A stretch of 64,000 nt of DNA from CAWGXG01 sp963826505 (lineage in GTDB: Bacteria; Chloroflexota; Anaerolineae; Aggregatilineales; Aggregatilineaceae): NCBI GenBank assembly GCA_963826505.1, contig CAWGXG010000008.1, positions 1,116,001-1,180,000 on the forward strand, in the 5' to 3' direction. Below, piece after piece: positions 43,818-52,849 of this stretch. The notes beneath the pieces were generated by a model, which did no database searches, was not told the DNA's origin, and was given only the letters and a program-made list of their open reading frames with translations. Every line of letters starts with the position of its first letter. Position 1 is the stretch's first letter. The position numbers and the translations under genes are program-made.

Positions 43818-44951
43818 ATGTCTGCCGAGAACCCTATCGCGCCCATCCTGCAAGCCTTCTTGCAGCCCTGGCACACCGCCCTGTCCGATCCCGCCGCTGC
43901 CCAAAAGCGCGTCTTGCAGGAATTGCTCACCATCTACGCGCGCACGGAATACGGCCGGCAGCACGGTGTCGAACGGGTGGGATCGATTGCGGATTTCCGG
44001 GCAGCTTTCCCGGTGCGCACGTATGCCGATTACCTGCCGCTTCTGCAGCGGGTAATGGGAGGCGAAACAAACGCCTTGCTCGAAGCTGAGCCGCTCGGAT
44101 GGGCGATGACACGCGGTACGACTGGCGATAGCAAATACATCCCTATGACTCCGCGGGACCTGGAGGGCCGCCATAATGCTGCCCGCGCTGTGATCCAATA
44201 CGTCGTGCACAGCCAGCGCTACGACATTCTGCTGGGGGCCAACCTCAATCTCAGTTTTCCAAGCATTGTGGGCAGCATGGACGTCAATGGCCGGCACATC
44301 GAATACGGTTACGCGACCGGCATCTACGTCAAGCACGTGGCCGCCCGCACGCCGATTCGTACCATCCCGTCCCAGGAAGCCATTGACGAACTGGGCGGCG
44401 ACACCAGTCGCTCGGCCTGGGATGCACGCTTCCAACTGGCCTACGAAACCGCCAAGACCGAAAACATGACCATTCTTGGCGGCGCCACGCAGGTTGCGCT
44501 GAAGTTCGGACGCTGGCTGCACAAGCATCACGGGGTCTATCCCAAGGACGTGTGGAATTTCGGTGTGCTCTCGCTGGGCAGCACGCCCGGCATCAATTCC
44601 ACTTATCGCCCGCGCCTGTTGGCCTATTACGGGCAAAACGCAGGCATCATGGAAATTTATGGAGCTACAGAGGGGATGTTTGGCCAGCAGTACGACGATC
44701 GCCGCCGCTGGGTACCAAACTACGATCTCTATTTTTTCGAAGTGGAAACACGTACCGGTATCAAACTGCTGCACGAGATGCGTCCCGGCGAAACGGGCAG
44801 CCTGATCGTCAGCACGCCGGTGCTGCCCCGCTACAAGATCCTCGACATCGTCCGCGCCTTCGAGCCACCTTATTTCCTGTGTATCGGACGCGACCGCCCC
44901 TGGACACGGAGCGTCTATTGGCTGCGCCGCCTGATCGAGTTCGACATTTAG
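43818..44951 (+). CDS. GH3-like acyl-adenylating family protein
   Basis: A 377-residue protein related to the GH3 auxin-responsive family, whose members adenylate carboxylic acids and couple them to amino acids. The N-terminal part has YARTEYGRQHGVERV and FPVRTYADYLPLLQRVMGG; the ATP-binding motifs are MTRGTTGDSKYIPMT and, later, MEIYGATEGMFGQQ. It is shorter than plant GH3 enzymes (about 600) and ends soon after the RYKILDIVRAFE segment, so the mobile C-terminal domain is small or absent. ATG 43818 with GGGAG ten bases upstream is chosen; ATG 43797 is too near the predicted transcription start. It converges on the tetR gene with 12 bases between. Substrate unknown. Confidence 0.82.
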   Translation: MSAENPIAPILQAFLQPWHTALSDPAAAQKRVLQELLTIYARTEYGRQHGVERVGSIADFRAAFPVRTYADYLPLLQRVMGGETNALLEAEPLGWAMTRGTTGDSKYIPMTPRDLEGRHNAARAVIQYVVHSQRYDILLGANLNLSFPSIVGSMDVNGRHIEYGYATGIYVKHVAARTPIRTIPSQEAIDELGGDTSRSAWDARFQLAYETAKTENMTILGGATQVALKFGRWLHKHHGVYPKDVWNFGVLSLGSTPGINSTYRPRLLAYYGQNAGIMEIYGATEGMFGQQYDDRRRWVPNYDLYFFEVETRTGIKLLHEMRPGETGSLIVSTPVLPRYKILDIVRAFEPPYFLCIGRDRPWTRSVYWLRRLIEFDI

Positions 44952-44963
44952 CGCCAAACCGTA

Positions 44964-45614
44964 TCAGGGAAGAAGCGTAGCGATCAGAACCTCGGTGAGC
45001 CACGCAATATAGCGATCAATTGTCCAACCCAGATCTTTGGTCAACACCGTGAACATCTCTCCACTGGACAGCGCGAATACAGCGTCGGCCAACGCGTCCT
45101 CGCTCGCTCCCTCGCGCAACGGTCCGTGACTCGCGACCGCGCGCACAAAGTGCCGCATTCCCTGACGTCGTCCGCTTAGCAGACCCAACCGCATCTCGGA
45201 GATTTCAGGCTCTGTCTTGGCCGCCGTGCGGATGATGTCGAAAATGGGAGCCATACGCCCCATAATCTGGCTCATCTGCTCGGCAAACATGCGGATCTGC
45301 TGGCGCTGATCCGGTTCCTGTTCAGTGGAACGGACAAAGGCGCGGTCCAGCAACGCCACAGGTTCGCTGTCGCCCACAACCAACACATTCACCAGATGCG
45401 CCAGAATCGCCTGTTTGCTGCCAAACGCGGCATACACCGTTTCCGGCGCGACCGAGGCTTCCTGAGCGATCGCCCCAATTGTGGCTCCCGCATAACCGCG
45501 CTCGCTAAACAGGATGCGGGCGGCTTCTATGATCGCCTCTCGCGTCTGCTGCGCCTGGTCGTGCCTGCGTGTCGAGCGATAACGCCGTCGAGTTTCTGAC
45601 TTTTTTGTCATCAA
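44964..45614 (-). CDS. TetR family transcriptional regulator
   Basis: A 216-residue repressor-type protein. Residues about 20-70 form the TetR helix-turn-helix: TREAIIEAARILFSERGYAGATIGAIAQEASVAPETVYAAFGSKQAIL. The C-terminal helices form a ligand pocket of unknown specificity. The gene is read away from a small SnoaL-like gene; the 126 bases between hold a strong promoter for tetR (45683-45710) and overlapping inverted repeats (45653-45696). The regulator probably binds them to control both genes and itself. The start at 45614 follows a very basic leader; other starts within it are possible. Confidence 0.9.
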   Translation of the reverse strand: MMTKKSETRRRYRSTRRHDQAQQTREAIIEAARILFSERGYAGATIGAIAQEASVAPETVYAAFGSKQAILAHLVNVLVVGDSEPVALLDRAFVRSTEQEPDQRQQIRMFAEQMSQIMGRMAPIFDIIRTAAKTEPEISEMRLGLLSGRRQGMRHFVRAVASHGPLREGASEDALADAVFALSSGEMFTVLTKDLGWTIDRYIAWLTEVLIATLLP

Positions 45615-45652
45615 AATTTGCCATTTCCGTTCCGTGCTGTTACCATCTTTTC

Positions 45653-45696
45653 TATTCAGTACAGTGTTGCTGTATTGAATACATTATATCTGTATT
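45653..45696. promoter_or_regulatory. Probable TetR operator with overlapping inverted repeats
   Basis: TATTCAGTACAG (45653-45664) and CTGTATTGAATA (45670-45681) form an inverted repeat with 11 of 12 positions matched. Inside it begins a perfect palindrome TGTATTGAATACA (45671-45683), and a third half-site TGTATT lies at 45691-45696 opposite AATACA. The repeats cover the -10 box of the tetR promoter. Confidence 0.7.
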
Positions 45697-45710
45697 TTTC
45701 TCGATCGCAA
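45683..45710 (-). promoter_or_regulatory. Promoter of the tetR gene
   Basis: On the minus strand: TTGCGA (45710-45705), 16 bases, TATAAT (45688-45683). The -10 box lies inside the inverted repeats, fitting autorepression. Confidence 0.7.
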
Positions 45711-45740
45711 GCAACCCTCATATGAGCAAAGGAGCCTGAA

Positions 45741-46157
45741 ATGTCAATCGAGCAGAACAAGCGAGTGTTCGAAACGATCATCGAAGAAGCCTTCAACAAC
45801 GGTCATTTTGACGTCATTGACGGGTTGTTTGCGCCGGGCTACCGCGAGCACCAGTTTGGACTGAAACCCACCATCGAAGGCATGAAAGAGGACTTCGCTT
45901 ACCTGCGGCGCGCCTTCCCCGACCTGCACTTGACGATTGAAGATATGATCGCCGACGAGACCACCGTGTGGGGTCGTATGACCGCCCGTGGCACCAATCT
46001 TGGCCCGTTCATGGGACCCCCAACCGGCCGGCCGATCGAGATAACGGTCATCGATATTCTGCGCTTCGCCAATGGCCTGATCATCGATCATTGGGGCACA
46101 CCGGACCGTTTCGCCGCCATGGCCCAGCTCGGTCTGCTGCCTCAGCCCACCAGATAG
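45741..46157 (+). CDS. SnoaL-like ester cyclase family protein
   Basis: A 138-residue NTF2-fold protein of the SnoaL-like polyketide-cyclase type. Typical motifs are EEAFNNGHFDVIDGLFAPGYREHQ near the N-terminus, the central GMKEDFAYLRRAFPDLHLTIEDMIADETTVWGRMTARGT, and the final IDILRFANGLIIDHWGTPDRFAAMAQLGLL. Members act as small hydrolases, cyclases or binding proteins; this specific role is unknown. AAAGGAG precedes the ATG. It is divergent from tetR and most likely its regulatory target, so its ligand may be the same compound that releases the repressor. A hairpin terminator follows. Confidence 0.88.
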   Translation: MSIEQNKRVFETIIEEAFNNGHFDVIDGLFAPGYREHQFGLKPTIEGMKEDFAYLRRAFPDLHLTIEDMIADETTVWGRMTARGTNLGPFMGPPTGRPIEITVIDILRFANGLIIDHWGTPDRFAAMAQLGLLPQPTR

Positions 46158-46188
46158 CCTGTAGCCGACGCGCGGGCCTAACCGTGAG

Positions 46189-46233
46189 GCTATCCCGCAA
46201 GGCCGGAAAATCCGCTCTTTCGGGATAGCTTTG
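46189..46233 (+). terminator. Probable terminator after the SnoaL-like gene
   Basis: GCTATCCCG (46189-46197) pairs perfectly with CGGGATAGC (46221-46229), followed by TTT. The loop of 23 bases is long, so confidence is moderate. Confidence 0.5.
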
Positions 46234-46253
46234 CATATAACAGCGCTGCGGAC

Positions 46254-47882
46254 CTATTCGACCATGCGGCTGATCAACATACTCGCCCCGATCGCGATCA
46301 AAATCAGCGGCCAGATTGACGCAAACGACACGCCGAGTCCCAAACCGATCATCAAGAGCACGACGCCCATCACCAGACGCGCGCCGGGCCGCGCCCGGAA
46401 TTGGGGAATCGCCAGTCGCGCCGCGACATCGACCAAGAGCAGCGCCCCTGCCCCACCGATTATCCAGGACCAGGGACTGCTCAGCCCCATCAAGAACACG
46501 ATGCCTGCCCACAGGACCATCCCGCCCCAAACAAACTGGCTCAGTTGGTCGTTCGGCGCGATGTCGCCCCAAAATTCATTCTTCTCGATGTCGAAACCCG
46601 TGCCCTTTTCGTTGTTCTTTTCCTGATTCTTCTCGTCACTCTGACGTTCTTTCTCCTGTTCCTTCTCGCTCATCTGGGCGGGATCGCGCCGCGCACGACG
46701 TGCCGCCCGGGCTGCCCGGCGCGCATCTCGCTTGGCTTTGCGCTTAGGTTTGCCCTCCCATTGCCAATCGCCGCTTGCCTCGCCAACCGCTTCCTCCTGG
46801 CTCTCATCAGCCGCTGCGATCCGGGACGCCCCTCCAATTCCGGTCGGGACGCGCTCTGCCATCGGCCCTACAACAATTTCCGGAGATGGCTCTTGCGGCG
46901 CCACACTCTGAGCCGCGGACGGTGTCCCCATGGCGTCAGTGAGCGCGTCGTACAGCGTGCTGACCGAGGCATAACGTTGTTCCGGATCTTTCTCAAGGCA
47001 GCGCAGCACCACGGCGCCAACCGCCAGACTCAGCGCCGGGTTGATCTGTTGAGGAGGCACAGGCTTTTTGTGCAAATGCTCGTACACAATGCGCACCGCG
47101 GTGGTGGTTCCCGCAGCACCCTCGCTGTTCCCCGTAAACGGCAGCTCACCCGTGTACATCTGGTACAGCATCACGCCAAGCGCGTACACGTCGGTAGCCT
47201 CGGTCACGCGCCCCACCATGATCTGTTCGGGCGACATGTAGTGCGGTGTGCCAACCGTCGTGTCCACCGTGAGTGTGCTCGTATCGCTCAAAATGCGCGC
47301 GATTCCAAAGTCCGTCACATACAGATTCTCGTTGGCGTCAATCAGAATGTTGGCAGGCTTGAGATCGCGGTGAACGACGCCCTCGCTGTGCGCGAAATGC
47401 AGGGCCGCCGACAGTGGAGCCAGGTATTTGAGCGATTCCTCCGGCGTCATCGGCCGGCCCAGGCGTCTCATTTCGGCTTGCAGCGTACGGCCCGCAATGA
47501 AATCCGTCAGGATGAAGACCGTGTCGTCGCTCTCGACGATATCGTAATAGCGCACGATGTGGGGATGTTGAAGGCGTTTCAGGACCGCTGCCTCACGCCG
47601 GAAGCGAGCCAGAAACGCCGGTTCCTGAGCTATGTCGCTGCGCAGCACCTTCGCCGCCAGATAGACGCGCCGCTGCTCGTCGAACACGCGGTACACGCGC
47701 GCAAACGTCCCCTCACCTACCAGCGCTTCAAATCGGTAGCGCCCCGCCAGGGTCTGCCCAATCAAGTCCTGGGACACGTCCGAACTGCCGGGCACAGATC
47801 TCCCACCGCGGCTGTCAGATTCAGCCGCATCGGGATCGTGCTCAGGTTCCATCTCCGGCTGACGCCGGGGTTCATGCGCCAT
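46254..47882 (-). CDS. Ser/Thr protein kinase with C-terminal multi-helix membrane domain
   Basis: A 542-residue Hanks-type kinase starting at ATG 47882 (GAGGGGG about eight bases upstream). After an acidic N-terminal tail, the kinase domain runs from about 45 to 315: VGEGTFARVYRV, AAKVLR (ATP lysine), VVHRDLKPANIL and TDFGIARI. All key residues are present. Then come a Pro/Ser-rich stretch, a very basic run (WEGKPKRKAKRDARRAARAARRARR) and a Glu/Lys-rich segment. The C-terminal 100 residues hold about four helices (FVWGGMVLWAGIVFLMG to LILIAIGASMLISRMV), like the LiaF/DUF5668 type. Unlike the kinase at 6.7 kb it has no extracytoplasmic domain, so it may sense the membrane itself. The function is inferred. 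Confidence 0.9.
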   Translation of the reverse strand: MAHEPRRQPEMEPEHDPDAAESDSRGGRSVPGSSDVSQDLIGQTLAGRYRFEALVGEGTFARVYRVFDEQRRVYLAAKVLRSDIAQEPAFLARFRREAAVLKRLQHPHIVRYYDIVESDDTVFILTDFIAGRTLQAEMRRLGRPMTPEESLKYLAPLSAALHFAHSEGVVHRDLKPANILIDANENLYVTDFGIARILSDTSTLTVDTTVGTPHYMSPEQIMVGRVTEATDVYALGVMLYQMYTGELPFTGNSEGAAGTTTAVRIVYEHLHKKPVPPQQINPALSLAVGAVVLRCLEKDPEQRYASVSTLYDALTDAMGTPSAAQSVAPQEPSPEIVVGPMAERVPTGIGGASRIAAADESQEEAVGEASGDWQWEGKPKRKAKRDARRAARAARRARRDPAQMSEKEQEKERQSDEKNQEKNNEKGTGFDIEKNEFWGDIAPNDQLSQFVWGGMVLWAGIVFLMGLSSPWSWIIGGAGALLLVDVAARLAIPQFRARPGARLVMGVVLLMIGLGLGVSFASIWPLILIAIGASMLISRMVE

Positions 47883-48042
47883 GTGTGGTGCCCCCTCAAT
47901 AAACACACGCTCTAACCCGGTCCCATTTGACCACAAACCCCCGCCGCTGACAACTGGCGCGCACCGGATTCTACACGAAAACCGGGGCAGAGGTTGCCCT
48001 CCGCCCCGGCCTGTCTTGCGCGAATTTCAGGGTTGTTTCAGG

Positions 48043-49284
48043 CTACGGGCAGCTGCCCTTTTGCAGCGTATACGAAATGGTCTGCACGTTGTCGCTCTCA
48101 TTGGTTTCGGGGATCTGGTTGCCGGGATCGATGATCAATGTGATCGTGTGCTGATCGTCGTACCAGGTGCTGACCGTCAGCGGCATATCGACGCGGAACG
48201 TCTGACCGGGTGCCAGAATGGGGAACCCGCCGATCGTCGTCCCTTGCTGCGATCCGTCCGCCGTACGCGTATCCACCAACGATACCGTACCGCTGGTCGA
48301 TGAAGGTTGTGAACCCAGGTTCGCCACGTCAAATCCTACCGTGAACGTCTGTTGGCAAGTGGGCGTGGACGGGTTGAGCACAACGATGCCAGCCACCAAG
48401 TTCGCTTGAGACGCTGGCTGCGGCGAGGCCGTAGGCTGCGGCGTGGGCGGAGCCATGAATGGTGGATTCTCGGTCGGCACCAACGCCAGGTTAATGTTCA
48501 CGGTCAGTAGCGGGCGGTACACCCAACCTACCGTTCCGTTCGGCAGCCGCACTTTGACCCAACTGTTATCGGGATAGCGCGCCAGAATCGAAACCGCTGT
48601 GCCTTGCGGCATAGAGGTCAGAATCGCGGCACCCTCACCCGGGTTGGAGCGTACATTCAGTGAGGCTGAATTTACCGTTGCGTCAGGCTGACTGAACGGA
48701 GTTCGAGTTGGCAGCGGTGATGGGCCAGTTTGCCCGGTTTGACCCGTCTGCCCCGTTTGGCCGGTTTGTCCGGTCTGGACCGTTTGACCCATACCCGGCC
48801 CGCGCTCGTCGGCGGTGTCATTCGTCAACTGCCGGACGATAGCGCCGTCCGCGGAGATCAAGTACAAATCCCATTGCCCGTTGACGTCGGACGAGTACAC
48901 AATATTCTTGCCGTCCGGCTGCCAGCGTGGCTGTACATCGGCGGATTGGTTGTTGGTCAGCTTGTGTAGATCGGTACCGTCGTTCCGCATCACATACAGT
49001 TCGTAGTCGCCATCGCGATCAGACGCGAACACAATAAAACTTCCATCCGGCGACCACTGCGGATCGATGTCGTTACTCGGATCGTTCGTGAGCTGCGTCA
49101 TCAGGCCGGTCATCGGATCAAGGACGTAAATTTCGTAATTTCCCGAGCGGTTCGAGGCGTACACGATCAGCCCCGGTCCGGTGTCGCCCTGTGCCAGCAC
49201 AGATGGTCCGTTCAACGCGGCGAATCCAGCCGCCGCTAGTACAAACGCCAAAATCAGAGAAAGTGCAATCCGTGAACCCTTCAT
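48043..49284 (-). CDS. Secreted TolB-like / SH3 / CARDB multidomain protein
   Basis: A 413-residue exported protein starting at ATG 49284. After a signal peptide ending near VLAQG, three TolB-type PD40 beta-propeller repeats follow (LIVYASNRSGNYEIYVLD, FIVFASDRDGDYELYVM, NIVYSSDVNGQWDLYLI). A Gly-Gln-Thr tract (six TGQ units) leads to a bacterial SH3 domain (SLNVRSNPGEGAAILTSMPQGTAVSIL), then a Pro/Thr linker and a C-terminal CARDB-like domain (FDVANLGSQPSSTSGTVSLVDT, GNQIPETNESDNVQTISY). Three propeller blades alone cannot form a full ring, so it may oligomerise or the repeats serve as binding strands. Probably a surface-binding protein; no enzymatic motif was seen. Confidence 0.82.
   Translation of the reverse strand: MKGSRIALSLILAFVLAAAGFAALNGPSVLAQGDTGPGLIVYASNRSGNYEIYVLDPMTGLMTQLTNDPSNDIDPQWSPDGSFIVFASDRDGDYELYVMRNDGTDLHKLTNNQSADVQPRWQPDGKNIVYSSDVNGQWDLYLISADGAIVRQLTNDTADERGPGMGQTVQTGQTGQTGQTGQTGQTGPSPLPTRTPFSQPDATVNSASLNVRSNPGEGAAILTSMPQGTAVSILARYPDNSWVKVRLPNGTVGWVYRPLLTVNINLALVPTENPPFMAPPTPQPTASPQPASQANLVAGIVVLNPSTPTCQQTFTVGFDVANLGSQPSSTSGTVSLVDTRTADGSQQGTTIGGFPILAPGQTFRVDMPLTVSTWYDDQHTITLIIDPGNQIPETNESDNVQTISYTLQKGSCP
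48724..48786. repeat. Tandem 9-base coding repeat
   Basis: About six consecutive 9-base units encode TGQ on the minus strand. The third codon bases vary between units, so the repeat is kept at protein level. Confidence 0.75.
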
Positions 49285-49428
49285 CGCATATCCCTTTCGA
49301 AGTTTCGCTTCAAGCCCATGCATAATCTGATGCTTTCATTGTAAGGGAATTGCCGCCAAACCGGCATATCTGTCGGCCGTTCGCTCCCGGCGATTCGCCT
49401 GCTGCTGCTCTACGCTCACCTTCCGACC

Positions 49429-50781
49429 CTAAAATACGCAGACGGCAATCAGATCATTCACATTCGTATTCGTCGGTCCCGTGACGATTAAATCGCCCAC
49501 TTGCTCCAGAAACGGGTAAGCGTCGTTGGCGCTCAATGCAGCCTCTGCCGCTTGTCCGGATGTCACTCCCCGCGCGACCGTCGTGCCGTCGACCAGGCCG
49601 CCTGCGGCGTCAGTCGGCCCATCGCTGCCGTCGGTCGCCAGGCTAGCGATCAGGATGTCGTCCCAACCCCGGATCGCCAATGCCGCCGCTAGAGCCAACT
49701 CCTGATTGCGCCCACCCTTCCCGTTGCCGCGTACATGCACCGTCGTTTCGCCGCCCATCAGAACGCACGCCGGGCGCCGCACCGGGCGATCAGCAACCGC
49801 GATCTCCTTGCCGATTGCTGCCGCAACGGTCGCCACGTCCCGTGCCTCGCCTTCGACATACGTCGACAAAAGCAGCGTATGGAAGCCCAACGCTTCCGCC
49901 CGTCGCTGAGCAGCTTCGGCGGCACGCGCGTTATCCGCCACAATTAGCGTCTGCACGCGCGCCAGGATCGGATCGCCCGGCTTGGGTGTTTCGGGAATTC
50001 GCCCCGCTTCGCCCGCTTCGAGGTGCTTCCGAATTGCAGCCGGTATCGCGTCCAGGATATCGTGCCTCTCCAGAACATCTAACGCATCGGCATAGGTTGT
50101 GGAATCGGCCACCGTCGGCCCGGACGCAATCACGTCCAGCGGACTACCCACCACATCCGACAACACCAGTGCTACGACGGCCGCCGGATGTGCCAGCCGC
50201 GCCAACTGTCCCCCTTTGACGCGCGACAAATGCTTGCGCACCGTGTTGATATCCTGAATCGGAGCGCCGGACGCCAGCAGCTGGTCGGTCAAGGTTTGCA
50301 TGGCAGGCAGATCGACGCCCGGCACGGTCAATGTCATCAACGCCGACCCACCGCCGGAAATCAGGCAAATCACGAGATCGTCGGCGGTCGTGTCACCCAG
50401 TAGGTCGATCATAGCCTGTGTGCCTGCCACGCCTGCGGCATTCGGCACCGGGTGCCCGGCCTCGTGAATCTTGATCCAGTGCGTGGGCGCGGTATACCCC
50501 GTTTTTACGTTTATCCACCCTGCCGTGATCTGTTCGCCCAAAATTCCTTCGACCGCCTGCGCCATCGCGGCCCCGGCTTTGCCACCACCTACCACCAATA
50601 CGCGGCGCGTCTGGTCGAGGTCGAAGAATGCATCGCCGATATGCAGCACTCTGCCGTCCAGACGCATCGCTCGCCGGACCGCCTCAACCGGGTCGACCGC
50701 GTCCAGTGCTGCGCCCAATACGTCCAATACCTGTGCGCGGCGAGAATCGCCGGACACATCCGGTCTGTCAAAATGCGCCAT
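49429..50781 (-). CDS. Glycerate 2-kinase (MOFRL family)
   Basis: A 450-residue protein matching the GckA/TtuD type of glycerate kinase. Motifs: RVLVVGGGKAGAAMAQAVE near residue 60, GHPVPNAAG near 108, LICLISGGGSALM near 136, DINTVRKHLSRVKGGQLA near 178, and the MOFRL region near the C-terminus (GGETTVHVRGNGKGGRNQELALAAAL, LATDGSDGPTDAAGG). It phosphorylates D-glycerate to 2-phosphoglycerate, feeding glycolysis. AGGAGATA precedes the ATG at 50781. It is divergent from the secreted TolB-like gene at 50922; no pathway partners are next to it. Length is standard for the family. Confidence 0.95.
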   Translation of the reverse strand: MAHFDRPDVSGDSRRAQVLDVLGAALDAVDPVEAVRRAMRLDGRVLHIGDAFFDLDQTRRVLVVGGGKAGAAMAQAVEGILGEQITAGWINVKTGYTAPTHWIKIHEAGHPVPNAAGVAGTQAMIDLLGDTTADDLVICLISGGGSALMTLTVPGVDLPAMQTLTDQLLASGAPIQDINTVRKHLSRVKGGQLARLAHPAAVVALVLSDVVGSPLDVIASGPTVADSTTYADALDVLERHDILDAIPAAIRKHLEAGEAGRIPETPKPGDPILARVQTLIVADNARAAEAAQRRAEALGFHTLLLSTYVEGEARDVATVAAAIGKEIAVADRPVRRPACVLMGGETTVHVRGNGKGGRNQELALAAALAIRGWDDILIASLATDGSDGPTDAAGGLVDGTTVARGVTSGQAAEAALSANDAYPFLEQVGDLIVTGPTNTNVNDLIAVCVF

Positions 50782-50921
50782 ATGTGCTTATCTCCTCTCT
50801 CGTTCTGGTGTATAGTAAAAGAGAATCAGCCACCGTCCGGCATCTGCCAGACCTTCGCCGTTACACTGCGCCTTACTATAGCAGCCCTGCCTGCTCTGCA
50901 CACTTCCGAGGAGAAGACACC

Positions 50922-52766
50922 ATGCCATTTCGCCTTCGCTTTGTTTGCATGATGGGGGTTGCGCTCGTCATTATCCTGCTGGCCCCGTTCGCACCAGCCG
51001 GTCACAGTCACGCGCAAACCCAGGCCACTCCCCCGTCGGGCGTCGTCGCCTTTGCGGGTGTGGACGGTACAGGTCAGGCCGCGCTGTACGTAATGGATCT
51101 CGCCTCAGGGCGCGTTGGGCGCATCGATTCGGCAGTCGGGGTGGTGCCCGATCTCGCCTGGCAGCCTATCAGCGATCTCCTGATGACCGATCAGGTGCTC
51201 GCCTATACGACTCAGGATGGTGGCTACGGCCTGCTGCGCGGGCTGCGCGGCTGCTTCGACTCGGACGCCTTGTGCACCGATCTCGTTGAAGTGCTGCCGC
51301 CCTTCATGATCAGCGAGCTCGAATGGTCACCCGACGGCGCGCTGCTCTTTTTCGCCACTGATGAAGGCGCCAAAACCAGTCCGCCGCGCGGTCGCGCTGG
51401 CGATATCGTGAGCCTGGGTCTCGACTGCTCGCAGGGCATCGCGACCTCTTCGGCCGCAGATGACGTGCTGTGCATTGATCAGACCAGCGGCGGTGCGCTC
51501 CGCCCTGCGGTCTATCTACCTTCGCCAGCAGGTTACGCCGAGCGGTACTCGGTTGGCCAGTTCCCTGCCATCACGGCCTTCGATCTTGGCTTCGATGGTC
51601 GTTCCGCTGTCGGCACGCTCGAAGCTGCCGGGGATTCGGGTTTCTTCACGTCTATCTCAGGGCTGCCCGTGCGTTTCGCCAACTATCAGGTGCATATCTA
51701 CGATCTCGAATTCTCGCCTGATGGTGCAACAGTTGCCATAGTCGGCGCTACCGCCGATTCCACCGGAGACGGCACGCTGCGTGATGGCGACACGGCCGAG
51801 CTGTTCCTCTACGATCCGGCGTCCAGTGTTCTGAGCCAGGTTCCGGGGTTCACAGGCGCGACGGCACTTACGTGGTCGCCGGATGGCACCAGCTTGCTCG
51901 TGGTCGTAAACAGCCCGAACGGCACCGAGTTTCAGGTTTATTCACTTGCCACGCGGCTGATCGCGACCGTGCCCGCCCTGCTGCCCGATCCGATGCTGGC
52001 AGTAATCGCCCCGGCCTGGAGTCCGGCTCAGACGGCAGCCATGCCCACGGTTCCCCCTATTGGGACTGCTACGCCTATACCGACTCTGACGCCCGCCGCG
52101 ACTATCACTCCATTCCCGACTTTTACGGTGCCGCCCTTCCCAACTCTGACCCCTTTCCCCACCTTCACGCCGTTCCCGACTGTTGTCGCGTTTCCGACTT
52201 TCACGCCGTTCCCAACTGCCACGCCCGGCAGCCCAATGGGCGTCGGCTGTCAATACGTCTATCCCGGCGGGGGACCACCCGTTGCGATCGGCGACACGGC
52301 TGAAGTGACAGCCTACGGTACCGCCGTTCGCTTGCGTACCAATACCGCCCTGGATGCAACCATGATCCGCGAACTGCGTGCTGGCACGCGGATGACCATC
52401 CTCAGCGGCCCATATTGCTCGCAGGGCTACCGCTGGTGGGAAGCCCGCATGGAAACCGATGGCCGTACTGGATATCTGGCCGACAGCGATTCGGGTGGCT
52501 ACTGGATCACAACCGTCACGCCCGCCCCGCCTGCCGAGTCGATCAATTTTTACGCGGACGCCACCACGATCACCAGCGGGCAGTGCACCACCATTCATTG
52601 GGATGTCGAAGGCATCAAGGCTGTATATTTCCAGGGTGAAGGAGTCACAGGCCATGACGTGCGCGTCGTGTGCCCGGCGGCGGCGTCCACCTTCACGCTG
52701 CGCATCGTCCAGCTCGATAACACCGAAGTGCTGCGGCAGATTACCATTTTAGTGGTCGCTCCCTGA
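50922..52766 (+). CDS. Secreted TolB-like protein with SH3 and C-terminal Ig-like domain
   Basis: A 614-residue exported protein. ATG 50922 follows GAGGAGAAG; the upstream open frame is not coding. The signal peptide ends near SHAQT. Residues about 40-380 resemble a TolB/WD40-type propeller (VAFAGVDGTGQAALYVMDL, ELEWSPDGALLFFATDE, DLEFSPDGATVAIVG, ALTWSPDGTSLLVVV). Next is a low-complexity linker of repeated TFTPFPT-like units, an SH3-like domain with two Cys (VRLRTNTALDATMIRELRAGTRMTIL) and a short Ig-like end (INFYADATTITSGQCTTIHWDVEG) of a type often seen in Anaerolineae. It probably sits at the cell surface and binds ligand or wall. It ends at a strong terminator. Confidence 0.82.
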   Translation: MPFRLRFVCMMGVALVIILLAPFAPAGHSHAQTQATPPSGVVAFAGVDGTGQAALYVMDLASGRVGRIDSAVGVVPDLAWQPISDLLMTDQVLAYTTQDGGYGLLRGLRGCFDSDALCTDLVEVLPPFMISELEWSPDGALLFFATDEGAKTSPPRGRAGDIVSLGLDCSQGIATSSAADDVLCIDQTSGGALRPAVYLPSPAGYAERYSVGQFPAITAFDLGFDGRSAVGTLEAAGDSGFFTSISGLPVRFANYQVHIYDLEFSPDGATVAIVGATADSTGDGTLRDGDTAELFLYDPASSVLSQVPGFTGATALTWSPDGTSLLVVVNSPNGTEFQVYSLATRLIATVPALLPDPMLAVIAPAWSPAQTAAMPTVPPIGTATPIPTLTPAATITPFPTFTVPPFPTLTPFPTFTPFPTVVAFPTFTPFPTATPGSPMGVGCQYVYPGGGPPVAIGDTAEVTAYGTAVRLRTNTALDATMIRELRAGTRMTILSGPYCSQGYRWWEARMETDGRTGYLADSDSGGYWITTVTPAPPAESINFYADATTITSGQCTTIHWDVEGIKAVYFQGEGVTGHDVRVVCPAAASTFTLRIVQLDNTEVLRQITILVVAP

Positions 52767-52784
52767 CGATTTCCGCATGAACAA

Positions 52785-52822
52785 CACGCGGGCCCGGATC
52801 GCACGATCCAGGCCCGCGTTTG
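52785..52822 (+). terminator. Strong rho-independent terminator
   Basis: Arms of 16 bases (ACGCGGGCCCGGATCG and its partner ending GCCCGCGT) match at all but one position, followed by TTT. It separates two convergent genes. Confidence 0.85.
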
Positions 52823-52849
52823 CACTTGACTAAAGCAGGCTCGACCCCG

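Noticed and set aside
43800..44957. 385-codon minus-strand frame opposite the GH3-like gene
   Set aside because: The plus-strand protein has clear family motifs and a promoter; the opposite frame resembles nothing and lacks a ribosome binding site.
46401..47915. 504-codon plus-strand frame opposite the third kinase
   Set aside because: The minus-strand kinase has all its motifs; the opposite frame is an Arg/His-rich shadow without any recognisable domain.
52100..52230. Repeated TFTPFPT-coding DNA as a mobile or regulatory repeat
   Set aside because: It lies in frame inside a secreted protein and varies at third codon positions, so it is a protein linker.
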